Of a stretch of DNA of 64,000 nucleotides, positions 12,121 to 25,659 are shown piece by piece; position 1 is the stretch's first letter; the number at the start of each line of letters is the position of its first letter. The notes below the pieces were generated by a model that searched no databases, was not told the DNA's origin, and saw only the letters and a list, made by a program, of their open reading frames with translations. Location of the stretch: the NCBI RefSeq assembly GCF_000002995.4, contig NW_025062479.1, positions 16,302,721-16,366,720 on the forward strand, written 5' to 3'. Origin of the DNA: Brugia malayi (taxonomy: Eukaryota > Nematoda > Chromadorea > Rhabditida > Onchocercidae). The position numbers and the translations under genes were made by a program.

Positions 12121-15100
12121 AGAAAAGCATAGTATTAGAATGTATCTAATAATTTATGGTACTAAATTAGAGATATAATTTCAATTGATTCAATGAAAGT
12201 TAATATCATCGTGGGTGCAAAATGTATGTTCTACATTTAGCTTTTTCTTTCTCCATCATTCTCCTTGAAATTAAAGAGAAAATAAAGTTTTTCACTCCTT
12301 TTTTTATTCTAAATTGACTACAGAAAAAACGGAAAAGAAAAGAAATCAAATTCTACTGGGAATTGTATAAAATCCGCAAAATATAAAATGAATTTTGTTT
12401 TATTCTTATTTCCATAACAATGCTTTTCTTCCCTTTTCATTTTCATTTTAATTATTATTTTATATTTTTGGGAATGATGAAAATGATTGGTTTAAATATT
12501 AGAAATGAGAAAAAGAAGTTAAGAATGATGAAATGAATGAATGGATGAACTGAAATAAATAATAATTATCCATACATATTTTCATATCTTTTCAACTATT
12601 TTTCCCTTTATTACTATACTCCTCAGGCTAATAATATATCATTCAAAAAAAAAAAAACTCATTCATCCTTCCATTTCTCTTTGCTTTTCCATTGTCCGAA
12701 TTTTTTTTCCTTCTTGGAGATTGAAGTAATCTGAAATTGAAATAATCGTTGCATTAATTAATCTCAACAATTACCACTACTACTACTATACTGCATTAAT
12801 ACTACAATGTTACTGTTATACTACCATATCATTATCCCTACTGTACTACCATTATCATTACTATCTTATTTTTTGAAAAGAAAAAAATCAGCAGAAGAAA
12901 AATTTATGAGAAAGAAATTTCTTGCAGATTACAAATTCAGTCAAAAAGATTACAAACTTTTTTTCGGTTTCATTCCTTTTAAATTTCAAGAATTTATTAT
13001 TAATTATGCATAAAATAACAACAAATGATATACGACATGAATAAATTGCATGGCAATGAAAATGCTTAAATGAAGTCTTTCATACTAGTTTGCGCTAACT
13101 AACAATTCAATGAACCTTTTCCATTTCCTAAAATGGTTTGCACAAATTTCTTCCTCCAAAATATTCAGATGCATTCAAGCACAAAATAATTTGTAGTTGA
13201 AAATTAATTCTCATATGAAGTCTAATGTATGGATTGTATACATATGCTAATGAGCAGTAATTAAACTTCATTGTAATTTAGAAAAAAGAAAGGGTAAAGG
13301 TTGAAATGCTAAAAGTGTAGTTTAAAGAACGGAAGAAATCCGGAATGGAATCTGAAATTTTGAAAGGAAACCAATTATCTACACTGAATGCCGGAAGTAG
13401 TGAAATAAATTATTCAACATATTTCAGTCAATATTTGTAATAGTATGCTTTCTTCAAATGGGAAAAAAATGGCTTCCGGTATACAGCAAATAATTTCACA
13501 ATATTAAAACTCCATTATTTTGTATACTTTCATTGGAATACCTAAGGGAATTGTTATCATTTATTCGTTTTGGAATACTTCCGTCATATTGATGTGGTGA
13601 AATTTTTTCTGAGTGCAGTTTAAAATTTTTAAATTTCCTATTTATTGCAACAATTGAATGGATAATGTTATGCTTGTAATTAATTTATTCCTTACTTTCG
13701 TATAGTTTTAAAGATTTCATAAAAATAAGAATGTCACAACATATATATATTATCTCCCTCTTCAACTATTCTTTTAAAATTTACTAACGTTTCAAAAAAT
13801 AAATTCATGCTATCAGAAATATTTGCAAAACTTTTTCTTTCATAATGACATGAAGAAATAAATAGAGAAGGAAAAATGTCTATTAATCATTCTTTTCCAT
13901 CTGAATTACAACGCTTACTTCCAAATGAAATAAAATTGAATCAATAATATCTATGCTTCGACACTCAGAACGATTGGAAAATTAATTAGTTGAGTAATTT
14001 GAAAGAATCAGTATTGCGCCATCTTTCAGCAATTGTTAGTACTATGGCGCAGGAAAAGTAAATGAAGCAAGGAAGTAAGTGGTATATATACGGAAGAAAA
14101 TAGATAATAAGAAGTAGAAACTGTATGACATCACAATATAGTTATTAATTAGTCGAGTAGTTGGCAAGTTAAACTTGGTGCCACAGATCCGTATTAAATT
14201 GGTACCAGAAATTCTATCAATGACTGAGATATGTGTTCTGCTAACATTCATGGCTATGACTAAATTCATTCATAATCGATTAAACATATGTTATTGTAGG
14301 AAGAGAAGGTTGACAATTTTGTATTTAATGTACAAATATTCGAAGAGAAATCAAAGGAGACATGAAATGATAAATGAAACGGAAATAGTGATAACAATGA
14401 TTTCCTATCATAGTAAATTTTAATTTTCAACTATTGTTTATCCTGTAAAAAAGTGTTTATCAATGAAAAAAAGTAAAATTATCCTTTCAAATAAAATATC
14501 ATAAATATCATAAAGACAAGCTTCAAAATCTGAATCAACCTTAATTCAAGAAATTTAAGCTTTCACCGCTGTTGCAGATTTGCAAGTTTCATTGCCAAAT
14601 TTTGCAATGTTTAATTGATATGTTTGACATAACAGAAAATGAAATGAAAGGTTTAGCTTATCTTTAATGAAATCGTGTAATATGAAGATGGATAATTATA
14701 ATAATTTTTATAATTTTTCAATTTTTTATTAGCATATAAAAACTGATATTAATAAGTGCAATAGCTATCGTTCCGTAATATATAATACGAATGAATTTTA
14801 AGTATTTATATAATAACAAATTTTTAACTTAAATTATTCCAAGTACTTCAAAAAACTTTAATCGTCTAGAGTTTTAAATTTTAAAATTAAAAAGAGCTAG
14901 CAATGATGCAATGGTATTTATATACGATATGATGATATCAACATTAAATCCATAGGATAATACTACTGATTGTATAACAAAGTGATTTGTATACATTTCA
15001 GTTTTAAAAATAATTTGAAATAAGATATTCAAATAGTACTGACAACCAACATATATCGTAAATGAATACAAATCAAAAATTCATCAGTGTTTTTCAGCAC

Positions 15101-18100
15101 ATTTCATTCAAATGGCAATTTTCGACTGAGCTTTTAGCTTTTAGGCATTATAAAATTATTTACTGAATGAAAAAGGAAGTGAAAAAAAGAGACGGAAAAA
15201 GAGAATCAATCAGAGAAATGAAATGAATTGAGAAGGAAATGAAGGAAGAATATGAATTGTACTAAGCCTTAATAATAACAATTGTATAGTACATAAGAAA
15301 GATCATTCATTCAAAAGCAACCATTATAAACATTTGAATTTTTGTAGCAAATGACAAAGAAATTGATTAAAGACATGAATAGTTATTAGGTTTTTATAAA
15401 CGGTTAACCATATAAATATGGTTTGTTTCATGATATTAACATTTCTCAATAATGATAGAATGAGTGGAAATTTTTGAGAGATAGCACAAATATTTTTTGA
15501 GTGATTTAAGATTTTTTATGAGATATCATTATTTGATAATAATTTAGGAGATGAGTAAAAAAATCTGTGAAATGTTGAAAATATCTGTGATTATTTGGTA
15601 TGAAACTAATTTCATTTTTATTTTTAAAATTACAAAATGAAACGAATAAACAAATAAGTAATATATAACGAAATGGTGAAATAAAAAATCAATGTATTGT
15701 TTGCAAATCATCTTCATTGGAGTTAATTTAATCAATCAATTCAACAAGTTATTGTATCAGATAAAGTAATTAAGTGACAAGAAAATAAAATACTTAAAAT
15801 TCATATCATTCAAACGATAAAATTTTTTTAATGTTTTACTGATTATAACAATAATCTTGAAATTTATAAAGCGATAAAAATTAACACAAATAAAAGATAA
15901 TTCATTGATTTTTAGGAACAAGTTTACTAATTCAAATTAAAATTTTATATTACAATTTTAAAGTGCCCATATAGAATGATAGTAAATTATTACATTTCAC
16001 ATTTCAGATTTAACATAGGTATTGCTTTATTATCAAATATTTCTAGGGTTATAAGTGAAAAATCAGCAAATTTGAATCAAAAAAAAAAAATATGGAATTA
16101 AATTTTGAAATTAAATTTTTGGAAAATAAATTTTTTGCAATTAAATTTTTTAACAGTTAATGATGTAAAAATTTATCACAGTCAATGCACAGCAATTTGA
16201 ACTTCACATTTATTTAGAAGTATTTCAAATAAATTTGAAAAAAAAAAAAACTTGAAATGAACTGATGCTAATTGATACGATCAACTTTCACAGCTATATG
16301 AAGAGTAAACGAAATAAAACATACACACACACGTTATCTAAGATAATAAGAAAAATTATAAATGAAAATGAAAGGAAAAAAATTGGAAATGATTAGGAAT
16401 GAAAAAGAACGAAAGATCCGATTGCTCGACAAAATAACTTTTTTGCTCTCGCGATCTAAGCACCGATCGGATGAATAGATACAACTAATTCTCATTTATC
16501 TCTCTCTCCTCCTCCTCCTCCTTCACCTTCTCTTCTCCTCATATTTCAACCTTCCTTTTTAGTGATACAGTTATTTACAAGGTTATAACAGCACCTACAA
16601 GCCCGATAACATCTGTAACATGTAAAGATTGCATGAGGAGAGTAAGAGGTAAGAATTCAGTGATGTGACAATAAAATGTCAACCAAACAAGAAAGGAAGA
16701 CGAGCTGCATTTCCTTCCTTTTATCCCTTTACACATATAATTTCACTTATTCCAGCATGAAAATTTCAATTTTTTTTTTAAATGAAATCAAAATACAAGA
16801 ATTAAAAGCAGCAGATGTATGAGGAGTGCTATTTCAAAATGTCGCTTAAAATACGTAATTTCTGTTGGTCTAATTAAGTATACTGAGAGATTCTGATCGA
16901 TACCACTGTATAATTTTGTCATAATCGATTAGAGAGCGAATATCTTAAATCGTTCTGGAAGTGGCGCTCTTTTTTTCGTCACCTGGTTGAACACTCGAAC
17001 TATCCCTGTCAATCAACTATGTAGTCGGGCGGCATGTCTAAACGAACGGATCATTTTAAAATACGAAATTTTAAACCGTCGAACAATCTTTCAACAAATC
17101 TTTAACTGCCGTTGAGCGAAGACATATCATGATCTTAAAATAATAAGTCCATCAAACTACCATACTTTAATCTTGGCAAATGAAAAGATAGTGAAGAAAA
17201 AATGAAATGAATGGATTACAATAAATAGAAAACGAAGACAAAAAAGAAACCGAAAAGGCGGAAAATTTATTATTTAACTTCTGATTTAATCTTTCTTTTT
17301 TTTTTTTTAATTTAACAGTCGTATTTTATAGCGTGACAATTGAAATTACTATTTTCTTTCATTTCTTCTTTTTTCATTTTCCCTCCTTTTTTTCAACAGA
17401 AATTAATCGAAAGACTATCAGGAATGTTTGAAATATGTTAAAAGTTTGTGAGAAAGAAATGGAAATTTTAAAAAAAATTAAAAATATGAATAACATTTGA
17501 ATGTGGATATTATATGAGATGTGCCATTTTACAACGTAAATTTAAATGTCAATAGCAGTTAGCTTACCGGAATAAGAACAGATCCGGAAAATGAGAAATG
17601 AATGACAAGATTAAGAGATCATATGATGTGAAACGTTTACTAGATTAGACGAGATTGATGCAATGATGCATCTGTTGCATATCAAACCGGAACTTAGTAA
17701 AGATTGAGGGTGAATTTGAGTGGTGAAAGGTAATAACAAACTAAATCCTATTTTTTATGTTATAAATTGTACGTCAATTACATATGAAAAAAGAAAGGCA
17801 ATAATCTAAAACAAAGAAATAAGTAAGCAAATATTGGAAATGAATGACAGAAATCGAATAATTCAATTTTTATATTCTTTTCAACTGAATTAATTTTAAC
17901 TAATTAGTAATTGATATATTGATTTGGCAAAGGAAAAAAATGGATTCCTATTTCATATGGTAACCAAAGAATATAACATAAAAGCGTAAAGTGCATTTAT
18001 TTATTTATAGAAGCAAAAAGGGAAATGGATGATTGCATTTAGTAATGTATTAAAAAAGATATTGAAAGCATGACTATAAGTTATTTCAATTTCTTTACCC

Positions 18101-20210
18101 TTGTAGTTTTAACTTATAAAGGTAAGTGGAGACGACTACGTTAAGCCTTAAGGCATTTCTCCTCTTTTCTATTTCTACTCAATTAGTTCCTCAGGCGTTA
18201 GATTTAATTGAAGTTAGATTTAATTCTAATAATCAATATAAAGCATTAAATTTTCTTGACGGCAAAAATTAATGTTAACACCGAACTTAACAACAGTTAT
18301 TTCAAAAAAAAAAATTATCTCAAACAAAAATTAGTACATTTAGTCATAGATCCGGAAAAAGTATACAGAGGGACAAAGGAGGATATTTTGAATCGGAACG
18401 GGTAAACATACAAGCAAAGGATATTTTTGTTTTTGAAGTAATTTTTTAAATATTTCAATGGTAATATTTCTTTTTTTAATTTAAAGTAAAGATAACGAAG
18501 TTAAATGAAACTAAGTGGAAATGAATGAAAAAAAGGCAACAATTTTTGAGTATTTCCGTTTTATTGAAAGGAGCGGAAAAATCTTTTAATATCAATTTAA
18601 GAAGACGAATTAATTATGCACAAGATTTGCATTTCCATTTGTGTACCAATGCGACATTTATTCATACGTAGCCGAGTGACATATCGCAAAAAAGAAAAAA
18701 TTGCAAAAAAAAAAGAAGCTTATAGATTTGTTGAGAAGACCAGATATAATTTTAAAAAAAAAAAACTAATTATCAACTTATAATATTTCCCAAATTAATC
18801 CAGTATTTTAGTTCCTCTAAGGATTGAAGAAAACATATAATTCTTTAATTTTTTTAAGAAGATTTACAAATATTAATCTTAATTAATACTAATAAAATTA
18901 TTTTACTTTAACAATACAGGAAAATAATGATAAACGAAATGCAAATCAAAATATTGTTAACATGATATTGTCATATAATGATAATTATATGAATGACCAA
19001 ATTAGTTTATGTAAAAATCACTATAACAAATAACGATTATATGATATTGAATAACTTACTTCAACTGTGGAAACACCAATTTTTATACAAAATAACAACT
19101 ATATCAAAACTGAATTAATTTAATTTGAACCATAAAAGACACATAAAGATTTCTTACCATATGCAAAAATGTTGTTGTAATATATCTAAAAAAAAAAACA
19201 TAGCCATTCTAGAATTCTAAAAGAAGAAAAAGCTCCTATTGTTAGTTAATATGATGGCGGCAAACTCAAACAACAAAATTCGGGTTAAGTCTTTTTTTTT
19301 ATTTTTTAATAAAGAAATTTTTTGTAACTGAAAATGAAACAAACAAGAAAAGAAGAAAAAATAGATTTTGGTGAATCACAAGGATTAAATGACAAAAATT
19401 GTCATCAAAATACTGTTATTGTCATCTTTCCCTCTTTTTTTCCGCTTTTTTCTGTTTATAGAGCAAATAAAAGAGAATATTATTGATAATAAGAGAAAAA
19501 TGAAAAAAGTTTTTTCCTGGAAGAAAAATTAGGGAAAAATGAGTGAAGAATTGATGACATTTTTGAGATGAAAGACAAAAAGAATACAATGAGACAATCT
19601 AATAAATTTGATTTTTGATTATTTATCGCAACATGAAACGAAAAAACAAATCTTTTGTCGATCAAAGGGATTATCAGATGGAGTTGTATTTGAAATGATA
19701 TGTGGTAATATCTCAATTCACTGATTCATTTGACTTTTTAATTTAGTTAATTCACATTTATATCACACATTTTTTCAAAACCGCTCTTATTTTCAATAAC
19801 TGATTTTTACTACCATCAAAAAATCGATTTACAAAAATGCGCAATAATTAAGAAAGAAGCTATTGTTTATCTTCTTTCATAGCATTATCACCCAAAAAAT
19901 AAAGCCAACATACAAATAGAGCGGGAAAGTTTGTATATATAAAAAACTAGCCATAGTTACGGGTCATTGGAAGGACACTTGCCCTCAGATAATGTAAACC
20001 TGTGAAAGCAATGTAAACATTTGTTTTGTGTCAAAGTAATAATGTGTAAGTGAGGTGAAGAATCATAAATACTGAATACTGTAATTTAGAAATGGACAGG
20101 AATAGATGAATGAGCAAAATTTATTAGTGATTGTAAAAAAAGAAAAAAAATTGCTTAAAAAAAAAAAAAATTTTTGAGATATGTTTTTTTTTTACATTTT
20201 GAATTTACAG

Positions 20211-20400
20211 TTGGAAGCAGATGCACTGACCTTATTAGCAGCTGGAGACGACTAAGACGATCCTTGATAAATATTCAATTTACTATTCATAAGAAAATAA
20301 CCGACGCAAGTGTCGCGTTGATGGAGCGCACTAGTCCCCGACGGCTGAAGTGGAAGATGACGGAGGTGGGTGGCATTAGTTCAAGGTTATTTTAAGATGA
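20211..20400 (+). other. GC-richer island with splice-acceptor; possible orphan exon
   Basis: A pyrimidine-rich 3' splice site (TTTTGAATTTACAG, ending 20210) is followed by about 190 bp much richer in G+C than its surroundings. Right after the acceptor one frame reads LEADALTLLAAGDD then stop. Another stays open for about 60 codons to 20395, with possible donors at GAG|GTGGGT and AAG|GTTATT. Minus-strand frames are also open. No upstream exon could be matched and I do not recognise the product. It could be a terminal exon, an internal exon of an undetected gene, or a conserved non-coding element. Confidence 0.3.
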
Positions 20401-23400
20401 CAAATCGTGATTATCAGAAGATGGAAGAGAAAAACATGGATGAAAAACAAAAGGAATTGCTTTGTCAAAGATGGTTATAACAATCATGAATCATAATTTT
20501 AACGATGATAATAATTGTGGAAATCATAATATGATAATATTTGTAGAAATCGTAGTGTGAGATAATAATTATAGAAAAAGATGATAGATAAGTTATAGAA
20601 ATGAGAAGATAAGAAAATTTTTTTAAATTATTCTTAACAAACGATCAAATGTTTTAAAACTATCTACTTTTAATAGTGATTTGATAAGAGACAGTTGCAT
20701 TGCTGTTAATAAAGAAATTATTGCTATATGAATATCTGAATAAGTTTCGGTATTATTCGATCTATTTTAAAATCAACATTTGATTTTTTTAATTGCTAGT
20801 TTTGCACATGTGAAATTTATTTGGTGAGAGATAAATTTGTATGAAATGATGCGAAAATTGGTATTTATAAGCCATATTTAAGAAAATGAAATGTGGAAGA
20901 AATGATTAAATCATGAAAAGATATGATCACATATAATTGCATTAAATGAATTTAATCGTTTGAAAATGATGAAATCATATATAAAATAATTGTAAATTTG
21001 ATAAAATGAATAGAAATTGATATGATAATTCAAATGACTCGTTTCTTTCATGAAATCGATTTTTAACTCAAATTATTTAGGTTGTTTCCGCATCATCCAT
21101 TAAAAGAAAAAATTTTAAGTAATTATAATAAAACTTAAATTCTACATACATTGACAATTGCATCCGAATCAATTATTACTTAACATGAAAAAAATAAGAC
21201 AAATACGACAGTCTGAGAATAATTCTTATTTTTCGCACTTTTCTAAAATTCATAATTCAATAAATATTAATTTTTAATCAGTTTGTAATTTTAAAATATT
21301 CCCTAGTGCGAAGTGATATGAAACGATAGAGTCGAATTGGATGATGGAATTAAACGAATGAGATAGAGAATGAATTAATTAAGATAAATTAATTAGGAAA
21401 ATTTTTGGGGAGTAAATTTGACAGTATTGCCATTCTGAAAATAATAAATTGAAGTGTTAAAAAAACAAAACAAAAAAAAAAAAAAAGACGAAGTTCGTTG
21501 GTGCTTAGTGCTTGCTATAATGTCACAGCCTTCGTTGCTAATCAACAAACAAATCAGAATTTTTTTTTCTGCTGAAAGAGAGAAAGAAAAAGAAAAGAAA
21601 TCTGAAAAGAAATTTTTGATGAAGTGAAGGAAAGAAAAGAAGAAAGAAAGCTGAACATTTGAGAAGAAAGGATTGTTATGAATTACTCTAATAAATAAAC
21701 ATATATTAACAGTAGAAAAGGAAAAATATTAGGAAAAAGAAAACAAGAAAATGAAATCGAGTTTTGCTTTTTGGATATTAAAAGCTTATTCTGTTTTTCT
21801 TCCTAATTTCATTTTTTCACAGTTTTTGGCATGAAATCATCATATTCTGACGCTAATAAATAGATCATAAGCGTATTGATTGATTAATTGATCATTTGTT
21901 TCGTTTTTTTTTCCTTTTGAACTGAAACTATACAATAGCATGAAATAGAGATTGAGGTAAATGAAGCTATTGCTGAATCAATCAATATTGCTATTTAATC
22001 TATTGTTCAAAAATTAAGCCATATTTTATATTTTAGGAATAGAATAAAATTAATTGATAAATTTGGAACTTCAAATTATTGAAGAGAAAAATTTAACAAA
22101 ATTTTACAATTCCTATGAACAAATGAAATAGAAAACTGTCGGAGTAGGAAAAAAAAATCTAAAAACAGTAATTCCTAGTAATTTGTCATTGTCACCTAGC
22201 GAATGATGTCCCATCCTTTTTTTGCAGAATGTTGATAATAATGATCAAATTTTTAATAAAAATTGTATGATTGATTGATTATTCTTAATTGAGATGTATT
22301 GATTATAATCGTGTATGGAAATTTTCTTATTTTTTAAAATTTGTAGTTATAATTTAATTTTATTGAATGAAATTGATGTGAATTAAGTAACACTTTTAAT
22401 CCTTTATTTTCTCTTCATCTCTTTGCTCTTAATCATTCCAGATTTTATTTCACTAGCATTTACATCTGATATTTCATCAATGAATTTAAAGTTTCATTGG
22501 GTAAAATTTTTTCTTCAAGTATTAATTTCAAAAAAACCCACAAACCTAATTTTTCAGAATTTTGGTTATATTTAAATATTTTTACAAGGCCAGTAATACT
22601 TTGCTGTATGGACATTTAAAAATTTAGTAGTTGGAAAAAATTTCCCCGATTATTCAAGATTGGATCAAATTTCAAAATTCAATATTTTGTGCTAATTATA
22701 ATTTTAAAAAGCTAGAAACTATAACAATTCAGATATCACATTCAACAAAATTCCTCAAATTATCTAAAATAATTCCATCCGATTTTACAATTTCTTCCTC
22801 TAATCCATTGCTCTTTTGCAAATAACCAAGCTATTAGCTTTTTTAGTTCAATTAATTTAGCTAATTACTGAACGATGATATCATTGGTCTCGTTTTTTTT
22901 TAACAAAAAAGAAAGAAAAAAGTGGGAAGAAAGAAAACTGCACTTCTTTTTTTAAAAACATATGATTCAAAGCGCCTTTTTTTGTTTTGTTCTGAGTAAG
23001 CATATTTTTGGAAATGAAAAATAAATAAATAAAGAAACAGTTACTTTTTTCTTGTTTTGTTGTTAAAGCAAGAAATAAAAGAGAGATAAAAGAAAATGGC
23101 AGCAGACAATGTGACAAATAATAATGGTGACATATTGTCTAGATGGGACAAATCGTACATATGATGATGACGATATTAATGAACTGATCAAATCAAGGTG
23201 AAAATGATTTCTTTCAGTTGATTGAACATTCCAACAGACATCAACAATTATCCCATGGAAAAAGTATTTGTGAGAAAAATTTGACCACTAATTTCTTCAA
23301 ACTAACAAAACATTGTAATTTTGTTTCTAATACTGAAAAAAGTTTAGGTACTAGTACTACTTCAATCAAATAATACATTGAATTAAAATCATAAAATGAT

Positions 23401-24265
23401 AAACTTACTAATACAATGATAATAAACTTATTATTGGAACAATCAAATAATCAGAAAACTTGTATAAAAGGCAAAAAAATATCTGAGTAATTTTATTTTT
23501 CAATTAATTCTGTCATTTGTTAACTTATGATGACAATATGAAACTATTCTCGTAATTTAGCTTTAATTTATCAGTAAAAGAGAGCAGAAAAAGGAGTGAA
23601 GAAAGAGAGAGATAGAGAGGTAAAGAGAAAGATGAATGAGATCGAAATTTCATTTTTTAATTCATTCGTATATGTCATTTCATTATTACCACTTTAAATC
23701 AGCTATAATGATGAATCCATGACAATAATTACAAGGAGTAAAGTTCGCAATTTCCTCTTTCACTCTGCGATATTTCTCCTTGCTGCCTTTCTAAGAGATC
23801 AAAGATATACCGGGCGAGGAAGAAATGTCTTTACAAATTACAATAGAGAGTAATGGTAGCACTTAACTGATAGCTGACTAATTTCTTTCTTTATTCATTA
23901 CTCGTCCTTCGTTTTCTTTTTCACTTACAAATCACCGAACAAAATAATCCCTCGAAATTCGAAAAGAGAAAAGAAAAAGAGGAAAAAGATGATAGTGAAA
24001 AGAGAATGAGGGAAATTTGAGAATTCCCAAGCCCATAAAATGAGTAAGTGGGCATTTCGTCATTTTGGGAAAACATATTTGTACACAAATTAAATTAGCT
24101 CCCGGCGGTGTAACAAAGTTCTCTGAGCTATTGTTGTTCCCATTTACAATAAATACTAATTTGCGCTTTTTCATACATTCATTCATTTCAAAATGCTCAA
24201 AGTATGTGTACATTTTATGCATATTAAAATTAGCATTTCGAAGGATATTTCAAATTAGTTTTGAA

Positions 24266-24556
24266 AAAAATTTATTTCATCCATTGCTTTCTTCTTAAAA
24301 TATTTTTTTGAATCATTAATTCATTTCGGTCTAAAATATTTTCCCGAACTATCGGTTTTGCTTTCTTCATGATTTTTTTTTTTTTCAAATAATCGACTGC
24401 CTTCTGCTCCAAATATTTTTCCGAATCACTGGTTACTTTCTTCTCAAAAAAGTAGGAAAAAAAAACCTGCTATTTGAATCTGAAATATTTTCCCGAATTA
24501 CAAGAATTCTTTTGTCTGAAACATTTTTCCGAAGTACCGTTTGCTTTTTGCACTTT
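24266..24556 (+). repeat. Degenerate repeat array around AAATATTTTCCCGAA
   Basis: At least five diverged copies of a motif near TCTAAAATATTTTCCCGAA start at about 24293, 24330, 24406, 24478 and 24515. Most are followed or preceded by a second shared element like CGGTTTGCTTTCTTC. Spacing is irregular (about 36-74 bp), so this is either an old decayed satellite or a cluster of binding sites. Confidence 0.55.
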
Positions 24557-25295
24557 TGCATTCTAAATACATACATATATAAAACAACCGAAAAAACCAC
24601 AGAATTTTTTAAGTCGATTTTTCACTTTTAGCAAATAGAATTATAAAAAAAAAAAGATAAATTAGAAGAGACGGAAAGAAGGAGGAAAAGGGAAGTAATT
24701 ATAATTATATTACAATAGAAAAGAAATCAAAAGAAGAGTTTTTCTTTTTTGGACAAAAAAGAAAAAAAGCGATTGTTGAAACTGTACTAAAAGAAAGAAC
24801 GCAATTATGTTTTGGAAAGGTCAACGGTAGCAAAGTAACACATCGATTTCCGTTTTGGACAAACAAGCGAGAAGAAAGTATATCGAAGAAAAGCAAAACA
24901 ATAAGACTTAGATATGGGATGAGAAAGAAAAGAAAAATAAGATCAGAAATACCTATGAGTGATATATAGTAATCATAATATTCACACCTGCTATTTATTA
25001 ATTTCATCCATTAATTACTTGCTAAAGGTGAGAGGACGAATGAATGAAAAAATGTCAATTAAAGGTGCTACTTAGAATATCACACCACTTTATATGACCA
25101 ATAATTCTTGATGAAGTGATCTAATAAAGAAAAAGTTAATGCTAAAAATTAAATAAAAAGAGATTAGCTGTTAGTCCCTTAAAAACACATTATGCTAATG
25201 TGAAATGAAAATATTATTTGAAAATCAGTGCTGAATAATTTGAAAATATATTATTCATTTTAGAGTTGTCATCAACTGGTTGTAAGCATAAAAGC

Positions 25296-25505
25296 ATGAA
25301 CATTGGGCATTCCTCAATATCACGTCCTGTAATAGTTGATGCGCAAATAATAATACCGATGACAGGAGTAAATGTCGCTGAAGCAGCATTCTTTAATCAG
25401 ATATGTCCAAGCAGTTCCGGAATGCGCTTCAATTTTGATGATATCCGAGAATTTCTTCACGATCCACTTATTGCACTCATTACAACAGATTTAATGGAGC
25501 CATGA
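25296..25505 (+). CDS. Small orphan protein, 69 aa or terminal exon of a longer gene
   Basis: A TTTTAG acceptor ends at 25263 and the frame is open from there to TGA at 25503-25505. The first ATG is at 25296, giving 69 residues (start MNIGHSSISRPVIVDA, end ALITTDLMEP). The 32-nt leader between acceptor and ATG matches the trans-splice pattern of other genes here, so a single-exon gene is plausible. The same exon could instead be the last exon of a longer gene, since the frame is open upstream of the ATG in the phase needed for x|AG. The codon mix is balanced, unlike the F/I/N/K-rich noise frames nearby. There is no signal peptide and no known domain. A polyadenylation signal follows at 25654. 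Confidence 0.45.
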   Translation: MNIGHSSISRPVIVDAQIIIPMTGVNVAEAAFFNQICPSSSGMRFNFDDIREFLHDPLIALITTDLMEP

Positions 25506-25653
25506 TTCTTTCAATTAAGAAAGAAATTTTTTTTTTTGATAAATTTTATCTCAATTATTTCAATTATTCTTATATGCAAATATTTACCATCCACTACTGT
25601 ACTTGTTGTTATCATTGTTAAGCCTTTTTATTTTTATTCTATTCAACTTATCG

Positions 25654-25659
25654 AATAAA
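25654..25659 (+). terminator. AATAAA polyadenylation signal
   Basis: Canonical AATAAA about 150 bp after the stop codon of the small plus-strand gene ending at 25505. Confidence 0.5.

Larger units (their letters stand above)
11497..25263. other. About 13.8 kb with no supported gene
   Basis: The region upstream of the DDR start is AT-rich with many homopolymer runs and short microsatellites. Open frames on both strands are short, full of F/I/N/K, and lack consistent splice phase. Two segments stand out and are listed separately: a GC-richer island near 20.2-20.4 kb and a degenerate repeat array near 24.3-24.5 kb. A more mixed stretch at 16,950-17,130 contains no coding frame or tRNA fold that I can see. 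The block may hold regulatory DNA for the divergently placed neighbours. Confidence 0.55.
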
